DNA of 64,000 nucleotides from Clostridia bacterium (GTDB lineage: Bacteria > Bacillota > Clostridia > Christensenellales > CAG-1252), in assembly GCA_024685775.1 (NCBI GenBank), contig JAIKVL010000004.1, forward strand, positions 1 to 64,000, written 5' to 3'. A program made the translations under genes and the position numbers. The notes under the pieces were generated by a model. That model did no database searches, had not been told where the DNA came from, and was given only the letters and a program-made list of their open reading frames with translations. This document shows positions 43,062 to 52,469 of this stretch, piece by piece; positions within the stretch are counted from its first letter, which is position 1; each line of letters starts with the position of its first letter.

Positions 43062-45257
43062 TCAGTTCATATTCTGCGGATTGATCTCGACGAACACTTG
43101 CGCGCCTTTCTTCTCCTCCGCATTGACGATCTCATAGATCTTTTTCAAAGTCACGTCTTCCCTTTCGCGCGTCAGACGCATCAAAATCTGATAGCGATAT
43201 TTATTTTCGATCCGCTTGACCGGCGATTTCATACCCGCGACCGCCACGAAATCCGACGGGGTCTCCTTTTGATACGCGCGAATCTTGGCGAGCATCGATT
43301 TCGTCAGTTCGAGCGCGCGCTCTTCGCTTTCGCTGACGACGAGGACGCGAACGATCTTCGTAAACGGCGGAAACGCCGTTACCTCGCGGATATTGATTTC
43401 CTTTTTGTAAAAGGACGGATAGTCGTTATCGCGGGAATACGCGAAAACGTAATGCCGCGGAGAATAAGTTTGCAGGATCACGAGACCTTCTTTATCCGCC
43501 CTGCCTGCTCTTCCGCTCATCTGCGTGACGAGCTGAAACGTCCGTTCCGCGCTGTGATAATCCTCGTAATAGAGGCTCATATCCGCGTCCAAAATGCCGA
43601 CGAGCGTAACGTTCGGAAAATCGTGACCTTTTACGATCATTTGCGTCCCGACGAGAATATCCGCTTCGCCCATACGAAACGCGGAAAGGATCTCGTCGTA
43701 GCTTCCTTTCTTCCGCGTGGTGTCGCGATCCATTCTAAGAATGCGGACGCCGGGAAAACGCTGTTTCAAGATCTCCGCGACTTTCTCCGTCCCGACTCTG
43801 CCGAGCCTCATATCGCTTTCTCCGCAAAAAGGACACTTTTCGGGAACGGGATAAGGCTTCCCGCAGTAATGACATTTTAAGAGGTTATCCTCTTTATGCC
43901 AAGTCAACGAAACGTCGCAATCGTCGCACTTTATAACCTTTCCGCATTTCTTGCAGATCATAAAGGACGCAAACCCGCGGCGATTGATAAAGATCATGCT
44001 TTGATTCTTTTGTTCGAGCGAGCGACCGATCTCCTCTTCGAGTCGGGCGGACAGGATCGAATTATTCCCGCTTCGGATCTCGCCGCACATATCGACGATC
44101 TCGACTTTGGGCATTTTCGTGTTATGCACGCGATTTTTCAAAGGGATCAATCCGATCTTTCCCTCAATCGCGCTTCGATAGGTTTCGAGCGACGGCGTCG
44201 CGCTGCCGAGGACGAGCTTCGCGTCGTTGAATCCCCTGCGGAATCGCGCGACCTCGTGAGTAACGTAACGCGGGTTGCCTTCGCTGATATAGCTGCCGTC
44301 GTGCTCTTCGTCGATAATGATGATCCCGACGTTTTTCAAAGGAGCGAAGACCGCGGAGCGCGCGCCGACCGCGATCACGGCTTCTCCGCGAAGCAAACGG
44401 AGCCATTCGTCGTAACGTTCGCCGTCCGAAAGTCCGCTGTGTAAGACCGCGACTTTATCGCCGAAACGAGCGCGGAATCGACCCATCATTTGCGGCGTCA
44501 GAGAAATTTCCGGGACGAGCATAATCGCGGTTTTACCCGCTGCGATGACTTCGCCGATACAAGCGAGATAGATCTCGGTCTTCCCGCTTCCCGTAACGCC
44601 GAAAAGAAGGTTTTCGCTTTGCTTGCCGCGCATAATGGTCTCGACCGCTTTCTTCTGCTCTTCGGTGAGTTCGACTCTTTTATCGGGCATCGGATTTACA
44701 CGGGGCGCGCGGCGACGCGTTACGTCCTTGACCGAGACGAGCCCTTTTTCCGCAAGCGCGGAGATCGCGGAAAACCCGAATTTTTCGCCGAGGATCGCCG
44801 CCCATTCTCCACTTTGCCCGATCTCCGCTACGATCGCTCTTTGATTGACGGCGTTCGGTTTCAACTTCGAAAGCGCGATCTCCTCGGTCACGCCTTCGGA
44901 CAGCGTCACGAAATGGCGCTTGATCTCGCGCACCCGCCCGCCCCGCATCATCGCGGGAATAAAGAGGCGCAACACGTCCACCAAGCGAAGGTTGTTCTTT
45001 TCGCTCATCTCCCACATTAAAGAGATCATCTCGGGTAGGACCGCCGTAAAATCGTCCAATTTGGAAAGAATGGGTTTTAATTCGTGAGAACAATCGCTTG
45101 TTTCTTTCAAGCGAACGATAAAACCTTCGGTTTTTTGCCTTCCGAAGGGAACTTTGACCCGATCACCCGCGGAAACGGGCATATCGTTCGGGACGGAATA
45201 ATCGAAGATCCGATCGATCTCGCTCGTGGAAATATCCACGATGACTTCCGCGATCAT
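43062..45257 (-). CDS. priA: Primosomal replication-restart helicase PriA
   Basis: Reloads the replisome at stalled forks. The 731 residues have an N-terminal DNA-binding domain, Walker A FGVTGSGKTEIY, DEEH box IIIDEEHDGSY, zinc-binding cysteines (CKKCGKVIKCDDCDVS, CHYCGKPYPVPEKCPFCG) within the helicase, and a C-terminal domain. It overlaps coaBC by 4 nt and precedes def-fmt as in most Firmicutes. Confidence 0.97.
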   Translation of the reverse strand: MIAEVIVDISTSEIDRIFDYSVPNDMPVSAGDRVKVPFGRQKTEGFIVRLKETSDCSHELKPILSKLDDFTAVLPEMISLMWEMSEKNNLRLVDVLRLFIPAMMRGGRVREIKRHFVTLSEGVTEEIALSKLKPNAVNQRAIVAEIGQSGEWAAILGEKFGFSAISALAEKGLVSVKDVTRRRAPRVNPMPDKRVELTEEQKKAVETIMRGKQSENLLFGVTGSGKTEIYLACIGEVIAAGKTAIMLVPEISLTPQMMGRFRARFGDKVAVLHSGLSDGERYDEWLRLLRGEAVIAVGARSAVFAPLKNVGIIIIDEEHDGSYISEGNPRYVTHEVARFRRGFNDAKLVLGSATPSLETYRSAIEGKIGLIPLKNRVHNTKMPKVEIVDMCGEIRSGNNSILSARLEEEIGRSLEQKNQSMIFINRRGFASFMICKKCGKVIKCDDCDVSLTWHKEDNLLKCHYCGKPYPVPEKCPFCGESDMRLGRVGTEKVAEILKQRFPGVRILRMDRDTTRKKGSYDEILSAFRMGEADILVGTQMIVKGHDFPNVTLVGILDADMSLYYEDYHSAERTFQLVTQMSGRAGRADKEGLVILQTYSPRHYVFAYSRDNDYPSFYKKEINIREVTAFPPFTKIVRVLVVSESEERALELTKSMLAKIRAYQKETPSDFVAVAGMKSPVKRIENKYRYQILMRLTREREDVTLKKIYEIVNAEEKKGAQVFVEINPQNMN

Positions 45258-46435
45258 ACGGTCTTTAACCGATCGAGGATCACGTCCGCGACGGCGATCT
45301 TCGGCATCTTTTCATAGGGCGTTACTTCGCCCGTTTTCTCAATGATCGTCACGATATTCGTGTCGGTATTGAAGCCCGCGCCCTCTTTCGTTACGTCGTT
45401 CGCGACGACGAGATCCGCGTTCTTTTTCAACAATTTGCCGCGCGCGTTTTCAAGAAGGTTTTCGGTCTCCGCGCTGAAAATCGCGAGTTTGGTTTCGGGC
45501 TTTTTGATCCGACCGACTTCTTTGGCGATGTCGGGGGTCTTTTTGAGCTTCAAAACGAGTTCGTCCGATTTTACTTTATTTTCAAAGGTCTCGCACGGCG
45601 CGTAATCCGCGGGAGCCGCCGCCATAACGACGAAATCCGCGTCCTTCACCCGCTCGGTGACCGCGCGAAACATATCTTCGGTAGAAGAGACGTAGACGAC
45701 GTCTTTGACGTTATCGGGAATCTTCGCTTTAATGCTTCCCGCTATCAGAGTTACGTCCGCGCCGCGATCCGCAAACCGCTCCGCGATCGCGATGCCCATT
45801 TTCCCGCTGCTGTGGTTGGAAAGGAAACGAACGCCGTCGATATTTTCCACCGTCGCGCCTGCGGTAACGATCGCCTTTTTGCCAAGAAAATCGAGATTCA
45901 AGTCCAAAACTTCGCGAACCTTTTCCGCGATCTCATCCGGCTCGACCATTTTACCGACGCCGACGTCCCCGCAGGCAAGCCTGCCCGACACGGGAGAAAG
46001 GACGATCGCGCCCTTTTCTTTAACGGCGGCTAAGTTTTCCTGAAAAACCGCGTCCTCATACATCGCCGTATTCATCGCGGGGCAAAGGATCTTCGGAGCC
46101 TTGGACGCGAGATAGGTCGTCGTCAGCATATCGTCGCAAACGCCGTGCGCGATCTTTCCGATGAAATTCGCGGTCGCGGGAGCTATGACGACGACTTCCG
46201 AGCTTTTGGCAAGAGAAACGTGCTCCACTTCCCACTCGCGGTCGCGGCGAAACATATTCGCGGTCACGGGGTTTTTGGAGAGCGTCTCAAAGGTCAGCGG
46301 CGTTACGAACTCCTTCGCGTGGTCGGTCATGAGGACGTGAACGTCGCAGCCCATTTTCACAAGCGCGCTGACGAGGTAGGCAGATTTATAGGCGGCGATC
46401 CCGCCCGTTACGCCCACGAGGACTTTCTTTTTCAT
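45254..46435 (-). CDS. coaBC: Bifunctional phosphopantothenoylcysteine decarboxylase/synthetase
   Basis: Two steps of coenzyme A synthesis. The 393 residues have the CoaC flavodomain first (VLVGVTGGIAAYKSAYL, PAMNTAMYEDAVF, ACGDVGVGKM with active-site Cys) and the CoaB synthetase second (TAGATVENIDGVRFLSNHSSGKMG, MAAAPADYAP). The frame is open to 46585, but the ATG at 46435 overlaps the rpoZ stop as TAATG and starts at the family N-terminus, so reinitiation after rpoZ is likely. Confidence 0.96.
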   Translation of the reverse strand: MKKKVLVGVTGGIAAYKSAYLVSALVKMGCDVHVLMTDHAKEFVTPLTFETLSKNPVTANMFRRDREWEVEHVSLAKSSEVVVIAPATANFIGKIAHGVCDDMLTTTYLASKAPKILCPAMNTAMYEDAVFQENLAAVKEKGAIVLSPVSGRLACGDVGVGKMVEPDEIAEKVREVLDLNLDFLGKKAIVTAGATVENIDGVRFLSNHSSGKMGIAIAERFADRGADVTLIAGSIKAKIPDNVKDVVYVSSTEDMFRAVTERVKDADFVVMAAAPADYAPCETFENKVKSDELVLKLKKTPDIAKEVGRIKKPETKLAIFSAETENLLENARGKLLKKNADLVVANDVTKEGAGFNTDTNIVTIIEKTGEVTPYEKMPKIAVADVILDRLKTV

Positions 46436-46629
46436 TACTCTCTCGTGATGATAATTTTTCCTTCGTAGATCTCTTTCGCGGCGACGGAGATCGGCTTTTG
46501 CTTGGTCGCGACGAGCATATCGCCTTCCTGCTGCAAAAGTTGTCTCGCTCTCTTCGCCACGCCGCAGACGAGCATATAGCGGCATTCGGTCTTTTTGATA
46601 AGCTTATCAATAGGCGGGTCGATCATCAT
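46435..46629 (-). CDS. rpoZ: RNA polymerase omega subunit
   Basis: The 64 residues start MMIDPPIDKLIKKTECRYML and include VAKRARQLL and the KPISVAAKEIYEGKI segment, all standard for omega, which helps assemble the polymerase. A TTG further up (46647) overlaps the GGGAGG ribosome site and is rejected. Two adjacent ATG codons (46629, 46626) are possible starts. Between gmk (4 bp) and coaBC (1-nt overlap), the conserved gmk-rpoZ-coaBC order. Confidence 0.93.
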   Translation of the reverse strand: MMIDPPIDKLIKKTECRYMLVCGVAKRARQLLQQEGDMLVATKQKPISVAAKEIYEGKIIITRE

Positions 46630-46633
46630 AGTT

Positions 46634-47242
46634 TCAGTTCCTCCCAAAATAATTCTTTTTTACGTTCGCGAGGGAATCTTTCAGCCCCTCCGCGAGAATA
46701 ATGCTTTTTACTTTTTCCACGGCGTCTTCCAAGACGTCGTTCACGACGAAGTACTCGTAGCCATCCGCTTGGTCGAATTCCCGCTCGACTTCGGATTGAC
46801 GGCGGGCGATCTCTTCGGGCGTCTCGCTTCCTCTGCCGACGATGCGACCGGTCAACGCTTCCAAAGACGGCGGTAAAACGTAGATCAAAACGGCTTCGGG
46901 GATCCTCTCTTTTACGTTCTTTCCGCCTTGCATCTCGATTTCGAGGATGACGTTCTTTCCGTCCGAAAGCACCCGTTCGACTTCGGAGAACAACGTCCCG
47001 TAACGATGAGTGAATTTATCCACCGTTTCGAGAAACAGCCCGTCTTTCACCATTTTGTCGAATTCTTCGTTCGTCTTGTAATAGTAATGCACTCCGTCGA
47101 TCTCGCCCGGGCGGGGCTTCCTCGTCGTCGCGGAAACGGTCGTAGCCGCGAGATAGGGATACTTTTCCATCAAAACGCGGCAGATCGTCCCTTTCCCGAC
47201 GCCCGACGGACCGGATATGACAAACACTTTTCCCTGCTTCAT
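46634..47242 (-). CDS. gmk: Guanylate kinase
   Basis: Phosphorylates GMP to GDP. The 202 residues have the P-loop ISGPSGVGKGTIC, the GMP-binding TTRKPRPGEIDGVHYYY, EIEMQGGKNVKE and YVLPPSLEALTGRIVGRG. Standard length. It lies 3 bp after yicC. The remA gene that separates yicC and gmk in Bacillus is absent. Confidence 0.97.
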   Translation of the reverse strand: MKQGKVFVISGPSGVGKGTICRVLMEKYPYLAATTVSATTRKPRPGEIDGVHYYYKTNEEFDKMVKDGLFLETVDKFTHRYGTLFSEVERVLSDGKNVILEIEMQGGKNVKERIPEAVLIYVLPPSLEALTGRIVGRGSETPEEIARRQSEVEREFDQADGYEYFVVNDVLEDAVEKVKSIILAEGLKDSLANVKKNYFGRN

Positions 47243-47245
47243 CGC

Positions 47246-48118
47246 TTACTCCAAATTCTGAATTTGTTCGCGGATCTTTTCGATCTCGCATTTCAAAAGA
47301 ACGACGTTCTCCTGAATCTCCGAATCGTTCGCCTTCGAGCCGATCGTGTTTGCTTCGCGATTGAGTTCCTGCGTCAAAAAGTCGAGCTTTCTCCCCGCGG
47401 AAGGTTCGTCCCTGAGGATCTTGCGATAATGGTCTATATGCGCGTACAGTCTTGCGAGCTCTTCGTCGATCGCGACCTTATCGGCAAACAGCGCGATCTC
47501 GGTCAAAAGCCTGTTTTCATCGTACGGAGCGCCGGCGAGCGCGTCCGAAACGGTCTTTTTCAAGCGAACTTTGTATTCTTCCGTCACCATCGGAGCGCGA
47601 TCCTTGATCAGCCCCGTCAAACGCTCGACTTCGGCAAGCTTGGACAAGATGTCTTCCGTGATCGCTTTTCCTTCCTCAGCGCGCATTTTGACCAGAGAGT
47701 CGAGCGCGCGATCGGTCGCTTCGCGGACGAGAAAGAGGATCTCCTCTTCGGGCGCGTCCTTCGGGGTTTCTTCGACGACGCCCTGAACGCGAAGCAAAGA
47801 AGACGCGGTAGAGTCGTCCTTCACGCCGAACTTTTCGCTGAGTCTGCGGCTCATTTCGAGATATTCCGCGGCGACGGTTTCGTTCAAAGAAAGAGAGGCG
47901 GCGTCCTCGGGGGCGCGATAGGTCGTAAACACGTCGACGTGACCGCGCGCAATTCGGGAAGCGATCGCCTTCTTCATCGCGTCTTCGGCAAAAATCAAAG
48001 CGCGCGGAAGTTTAACGGCGAGATCCAAAAAACGGTGATTTACGCTTTTCAGCTCCACCGTCAAAGAGCGCCCGTTGCGCTCCGCTTCGCCTTTTCCGTA
48101 GCCCGTCATGCTGTTCAT
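47246..48118 (-). CDS. yicC: YicC-family endoribonuclease (YloC)
   Basis: The 290 residues start MNSMTGYGKGEAERNGRSLTVELKSVNHRFLD by family pattern (quoted in parts: MNSMTGYGKGEAE, ELKSVNHRFLD) and end with the C-terminal DUF1732-type region IGSKANDSEIQENVVLLKCE, IEKIREQIQNLE. The family is reported to cleave RNA. The frame is open to 48151, but GAGGAG lies 5 nt before the ATG at 48118. First gene of the long yicC-to-spoVM run and preceded by a promoter. Confidence 0.93.
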   Translation of the reverse strand: MNSMTGYGKGEAERNGRSLTVELKSVNHRFLDLAVKLPRALIFAEDAMKKAIASRIARGHVDVFTTYRAPEDAASLSLNETVAAEYLEMSRRLSEKFGVKDDSTASSLLRVQGVVEETPKDAPEEEILFLVREATDRALDSLVKMRAEEGKAITEDILSKLAEVERLTGLIKDRAPMVTEEYKVRLKKTVSDALAGAPYDENRLLTEIALFADKVAIDEELARLYAHIDHYRKILRDEPSAGRKLDFLTQELNREANTIGSKANDSEIQENVVLLKCEIEKIREQIQNLE

Positions 48119-48168
48119 ACTTTCTCCTCGGCGCGACAAGCGCGCCCGCAAAGTTATTTATTTACAAT

Positions 48169-48198
48169 AATATAGCATATTTGAGGCTGAAAATACAA
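48169..48198 (-). promoter_or_regulatory. Probable promoter of the yicC-gmk-...-spoVM run
   Basis: Minus strand: TTGTAT at 48198-48193, 18-bp spacer, TATATT at 48174-48169. The leader holds a GGCGCG/CGCGCC hairpin (48130-48146) just before the ribosome site. A weak GGGAA/TTCCC stem at 48206-48220 may end the ligA transcript. The rest of the 164-bp gap holds no gene. Confidence 0.6.
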
Positions 48199-48282
48199 GC
48201 GAAATGGGAATTTATTTCCCAAGTTTCACTCTTTATGAAAAATAAACGCGTTTTAACGAAAATTTTCGAAAATCTTCGGAAG

Positions 48283-50223
48283 TTATTCGGAAAGCAGGCG
48301 CAGGAATTCTTCTTCGCCGATGATCTCCAAACCGAGTTTTTGCGCTTTTTGAAGTTTACTGCCCGCGTCCTCTCCCGCGACGACGAGGTTCACCGCCTTC
48401 GAAACGGTGTCGGAGATCTTGCCTCCGCGCTTTTTGATCTCCTCTTGCGCGGCGGAACGCTTATAGCTCGAAAGGACGCCCGTTATGACGACAGTCTTTC
48501 CCGAAAACACTCCCTCTCCATTTTCCTCCTCTTTGAAGACGATTCCTTTGGAAAGAAGGCTGTCGATCCTGCGGAGATTCTCTTCGGAGTGGAAGAAATC
48601 GACGATATTGCTTGCCGTGATCAGCCCGAAATCCTCGACGTTGACAAGGTCTTCCACGGTCGCCTTTTTGAGAGCGTCGACGGTGCCGAAGGTTTCTTCG
48701 AGGACTTTCGCCGCCTTCTTCCCGACGCCGGGGACGCCGAGCGCGGTTAGGAAACGAGCAAGCGTCGTTTCTTTGCTTTTTTGTATGGAACGAACGATAT
48801 TTTCGGCTTTTTTCTCTTTGAACCCTTCGAGCGACAAAAGATCTTCCGCCGTCAGATCGTAAAGCTCGTCCACGTCTTTCAGACCGAATTCTTCATAGAA
48901 CTGCTCGATCGTCTTTTCCGAAAGACCGTCGATATCCATCGCGTCTTTGGAACAAAAATGCTCGATCTGCGATATGATGCGAGGCGCGCAGTTTTCTTTA
49001 TTGGAGCAATAAAGGAAGAAACCGTTTTCGATGACGGGCGCGCCGCAAACGGGGCAAACCGTAGGCTTTTCGACTTCTCTTGCGCCCGGAAGCTCTTCCG
49101 CGACGCCCATAATCTCGGGGATCACGTCGCCCGAACGACGGACGAGCACGCGATCGCCGATGCGGATCTTTTTACGCTTGATCTCGGAAAGGTTGGAAAG
49201 TGTCGCGCGGGAAACCGTCGCGCCGCCGATATCGACGGGATCGAGAAGCGCGAGGGGGTTGAGTTTTCCCGTTCGGGAGACCTGCCAAAGGACGTCTTTC
49301 AAAAGGGTCGTTTTCTCTTCCGCTTTGAATTTATACGCAAGCGCCCAACGCGGAAATTTCTCGGTAAATCCGAGCGTTTCACGCAAAGCGAAATCATTCG
49401 CCTTAAAGACCATACCGTCGATCAAAAAGTCCAAATGCGGGCGGGAAACTTCGGCTTCCGCGAGAAGTTTTTCCACCTCGGAATAGTCGGAAACGACCTT
49501 GAAATACTCGCCGACGTTGAACCCCTGCTCTCTTAAAAATTCGTGCACCTGCGCTTGATTTTCAAACGTAATGCCGCGGTGATATCCGACGTTATACGCA
49601 AAGAAAGAAAGATTACGCGCGCGCGTTTCGTCCACGTCCAAATTGCGGATCGCGCCCGCCACGCCGTTTCTCGCGTTTTTAAGCGGGGTCTTCGCGGTTT
49701 CATTGTATTTTTCGAGAGAAGAAAGAGGCATCAAGCCCTCTCCCTGAACGTCGATCTCGCCTTGAAACGGGATCGTCTGCGGAACGTTTGCGATCGTCTT
49801 GACCTGCTCGGTCACGACTTCGCCCGTCACGCCGTCGCCGCGAGTCGCCGCGCGAACGAGAACGCCGTTTTCATAGCTGATATTCAAAGTCAGACCGTCG
49901 TACTTATATTCGAGGGTAACGGGGACGGCTTCCCCGCCTTTCGAGATCTTTCCGAGCCATTCTTCCACGCCCTCCACGGTTTTGGATTTATCCAAACTGT
50001 ACAGACGCTCTTTGTGTCGGACCTGCTCGAATCCTTCGTTCGTCTTACCGCCTACGCGTTTCGTGGGAGAATCGGGAAGGACGATGCCGCTGAAAGCTTC
50101 GAGCGACAAAAGTTCGTCGTATAAAGCGTCGTACTCCGCATCGGAAACGGTCGGATCGTCTTTTTCGTAATACTCTTTCGCATACTTGTTCAAGAGCTTT
50201 ACGAGCTCTTCCATTCTACCCAT
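48283..50223 (-). CDS. ligA: NAD-dependent DNA ligase
   Basis: Seals nicks in replication and repair. The 646 residues have domain Ia (YYEKDDPTVSDAEYDALYDEL), the adenylation lysine in LEYKYDGLTLNISYENG (KYDG where K-[IVLM]-DG is common), OB fold, a four-Cys zinc finger (CPVCGAPV...YCSNKENC), helix-hairpin-helix repeats and a C-terminal BRCT domain (GVFSGKTVVITGVLSSYKRS). Slightly short (usually ~670) with no domain missing. AGGAGG precedes the ATG. It lies 9 bp after pcrA, the conserved pcrA-ligA pair. Confidence 0.97.
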   Translation of the reverse strand: MGRMEELVKLLNKYAKEYYEKDDPTVSDAEYDALYDELLSLEAFSGIVLPDSPTKRVGGKTNEGFEQVRHKERLYSLDKSKTVEGVEEWLGKISKGGEAVPVTLEYKYDGLTLNISYENGVLVRAATRGDGVTGEVVTEQVKTIANVPQTIPFQGEIDVQGEGLMPLSSLEKYNETAKTPLKNARNGVAGAIRNLDVDETRARNLSFFAYNVGYHRGITFENQAQVHEFLREQGFNVGEYFKVVSDYSEVEKLLAEAEVSRPHLDFLIDGMVFKANDFALRETLGFTEKFPRWALAYKFKAEEKTTLLKDVLWQVSRTGKLNPLALLDPVDIGGATVSRATLSNLSEIKRKKIRIGDRVLVRRSGDVIPEIMGVAEELPGAREVEKPTVCPVCGAPVIENGFFLYCSNKENCAPRIISQIEHFCSKDAMDIDGLSEKTIEQFYEEFGLKDVDELYDLTAEDLLSLEGFKEKKAENIVRSIQKSKETTLARFLTALGVPGVGKKAAKVLEETFGTVDALKKATVEDLVNVEDFGLITASNIVDFFHSEENLRRIDSLLSKGIVFKEEENGEGVFSGKTVVITGVLSSYKRSAAQEEIKKRGGKISDTVSKAVNLVVAGEDAGSKLQKAQKLGLEIIGEEEFLRLLSE

Positions 50224-50232
50224 ATTACCCTC

Positions 50233-52422
50233 CTACGCCTTTTGCAAAGGCGCGATCTTCATATTGAATTGCTTGATCCCGAGCCCGTCGAACGCAATGC
50301 TCGCGTTGTCGCCGTTGATTTGAATGATGCGACCCACGCCGTAACGGGGATGCTTGACTTTATCGCCGAGTTTGAACGCGGAACCGCCCGAAGAATGGGG
50401 CGCGGGCGAAGCGCCTCCGACGACCGAGCGAACGTACTTATTGACGTCGGTAAGGACGCGCTGCGGCTCTTTCGGCGCGGAATTGCTCTGAAAGACCGGC
50501 ACGGAAAGCGGTTTTTTATCGGGATAGATCTTGGATTCGACTTCGTCCACGAAGCGACTGCGATGATTATACTGCGTGGCGCCGTACATAAAACGCTCTT
50601 TCGCTCCGGTCAGATACAGGCGTTTGCGCGCGCGCGTCATCGCGACGTACATGACCCGCCTCTCCTCTTCGATCTCTTTTTGACTTTTGCTTCTTGCCTG
50701 CGACGGGAAGACGTTTTCTTCGAGACCCGTTACGAAGACGGTGTCGAATTCCAGCCCTTTGACCGAGTGTACGGTCGAGATCGTCACGAATTCGTCGGTC
50801 TGGATATCGTCCGTGTCGGACAGCAAGACGACGGATTGCAAATACTCTTCGAGCGTCGCGCCTTCATTGTCTTTCGCGAATTCCTCGATGCCTTCGAGGA
50901 GCTGGTTGACGTTTTCTCTGCGACCGACGTCTTCTTCCTTATCTCCCGCAAATTCGATGAAAAAGCCCGCTTCTTCGACGACGAATCGAGCGTACTCTTT
51001 CAAGCTCATTTGATCGCGCTCCGCGAGGAGTTTGAAGTAGAGATCGTTAAACGCTTTGAGTTTTTGGATATTCTTCGGGCTCATTCCGAAAGACGCCATA
51101 TCGCCGAACAGGACGTCGGACACGTTCACTCCGTTCACCGACGCGACGTAGACGAGTTCTTCGGTGACCGATTCTCCGATCTTGCGCTTCGGCGTGTTGA
51201 TAATACGCAAAAACGCGTCGTTATCGCGGGGATTGACGATCGCGCGGTAGTACGCGAGAACGTCCTTAACTTCTTTTCTGTCGAAGAATTTGAAGCCGCC
51301 GTACACTTTATACGGAATGTTGTAAAGGCGCATTCTTTCTTCGAATTTACGCGAAAGCGCGTTCAAACGAACGAGAATCGCGAATTCCTTCGGAGATTGA
51401 TTTTTCGAGCGGATCAGCGAGGCGATCTGCCCGACGACGTACTCCGCTTCCTGCCTGTCGTCCGCCGCGTTATAGATCTCCACGCGGACGCCTGGATCGG
51501 CTTCCGTCCAAAGTTTCTTATCGAAACGCCCTTTGTTATTCTCGATCAAGGCGTTCGCCGCACGCAAAATATTCGGCGTGCTACGGTAATTCTGTTCGAG
51601 TTTGACGACTTCGGCTTCGGGGAAATCCTTCTTGAAATCGAGAATATTCGAGATATCCGCGCCGCGCCATCCGTAGATGCTTTGATCCTCGTCGCCGACG
51701 GCGAAAAGATTGCCGTGTTTTTTCGCGAGCATCGAGGCGATCTTATACTGCAAACGGCTCGTGTCTTGGTATTCGTCGATATGGATGTACAGAAAACGAT
51801 TCGCGTATTTTTCGAGAACTTCGGGGAAATCGCTGAAAAGTTGATAGGTTTTTACGAGAAGATCGTCGTAGTCCATCGCGTTCGCCGCTTTGAGCTCTTC
51901 CTCGTACGCCTCGTAGACGTCGCAAATCATACCCGCGTTAAAATCGCCGCACTCGTTTCGATATTCGTCCGGCGAAAGACAAAGAGATTTCGCGTTCGAA
52001 ATATGGCAGGCGACTTTGGACGAAAAATCCTTGATCTCGATATGCTTATTCGAAATGATGCGTTTCAAGACGCGATCCGAATCCTGATCGCTGTATATCG
52101 TAAAACTCTTGGTATATCCGAGTTTTTCGGCGTCTCCGCGCAAAATGCGGGCGCATAAAGAGTGGAAGGTCGAGACCCAAACGCCCGAGTTCTCCCCGAG
52201 CATTTTTTCGAGTCTTTCCTTCATCTCGTTCGTCGCTTTGTTCGTAAAGGTAATCGCGAGGATCCGATAGGCGGGGATCTTTTTTTCGTCGATCAAATAG
52301 GCGATACGATAGGTCAAAACCCTCGTCTTGCCGGAACCCGCTCCCGCGAGAACCAAAACCGCGCCTTCCGTGGCGCGAACCGCTTTTTGTTGCGCTTCGT
52401 TCAATACGCTGAAATCAATCAT
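50233..52422 (-). CDS. pcrA: ATP-dependent DNA helicase PcrA (UvrD/Rep family)
   Basis: 3'-to-5' superfamily 1A helicase for repair and clearing of RecA and stalled polymerase. The 729 residues carry motif I LAGAGSGKTRVLTYRIAYL, Ia (ITFTNKATNEMKERL), II (YIHIDEYQDTSRLQYK), III (AVGDEDQSIYGWRGA), IV (LEQNYRST), V (ISTVHSVKGLEFDTVFVTG) and VI (VAMTRARKRLYLTG). The C-terminal RNA-polymerase-interaction Tudor-like segment (KLGDKVKHPRYGVGRIIQINGD) is present. Located directly upstream of ligA. Confidence 0.97.
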   Translation of the reverse strand: MIDFSVLNEAQQKAVRATEGAVLVLAGAGSGKTRVLTYRIAYLIDEKKIPAYRILAITFTNKATNEMKERLEKMLGENSGVWVSTFHSLCARILRGDAEKLGYTKSFTIYSDQDSDRVLKRIISNKHIEIKDFSSKVACHISNAKSLCLSPDEYRNECGDFNAGMICDVYEAYEEELKAANAMDYDDLLVKTYQLFSDFPEVLEKYANRFLYIHIDEYQDTSRLQYKIASMLAKKHGNLFAVGDEDQSIYGWRGADISNILDFKKDFPEAEVVKLEQNYRSTPNILRAANALIENNKGRFDKKLWTEADPGVRVEIYNAADDRQEAEYVVGQIASLIRSKNQSPKEFAILVRLNALSRKFEERMRLYNIPYKVYGGFKFFDRKEVKDVLAYYRAIVNPRDNDAFLRIINTPKRKIGESVTEELVYVASVNGVNVSDVLFGDMASFGMSPKNIQKLKAFNDLYFKLLAERDQMSLKEYARFVVEEAGFFIEFAGDKEEDVGRRENVNQLLEGIEEFAKDNEGATLEEYLQSVVLLSDTDDIQTDEFVTISTVHSVKGLEFDTVFVTGLEENVFPSQARSKSQKEIEEERRVMYVAMTRARKRLYLTGAKERFMYGATQYNHRSRFVDEVESKIYPDKKPLSVPVFQSNSAPKEPQRVLTDVNKYVRSVVGGASPAPHSSGGSAFKLGDKVKHPRYGVGRIIQINGDNASIAFDGLGIKQFNMKIAPLQKA

Positions 52423-52469
52423 TTTTGCCTCTTACGTTTAGTATAGAAAAGCGCGCGCCCGAAAAAAGG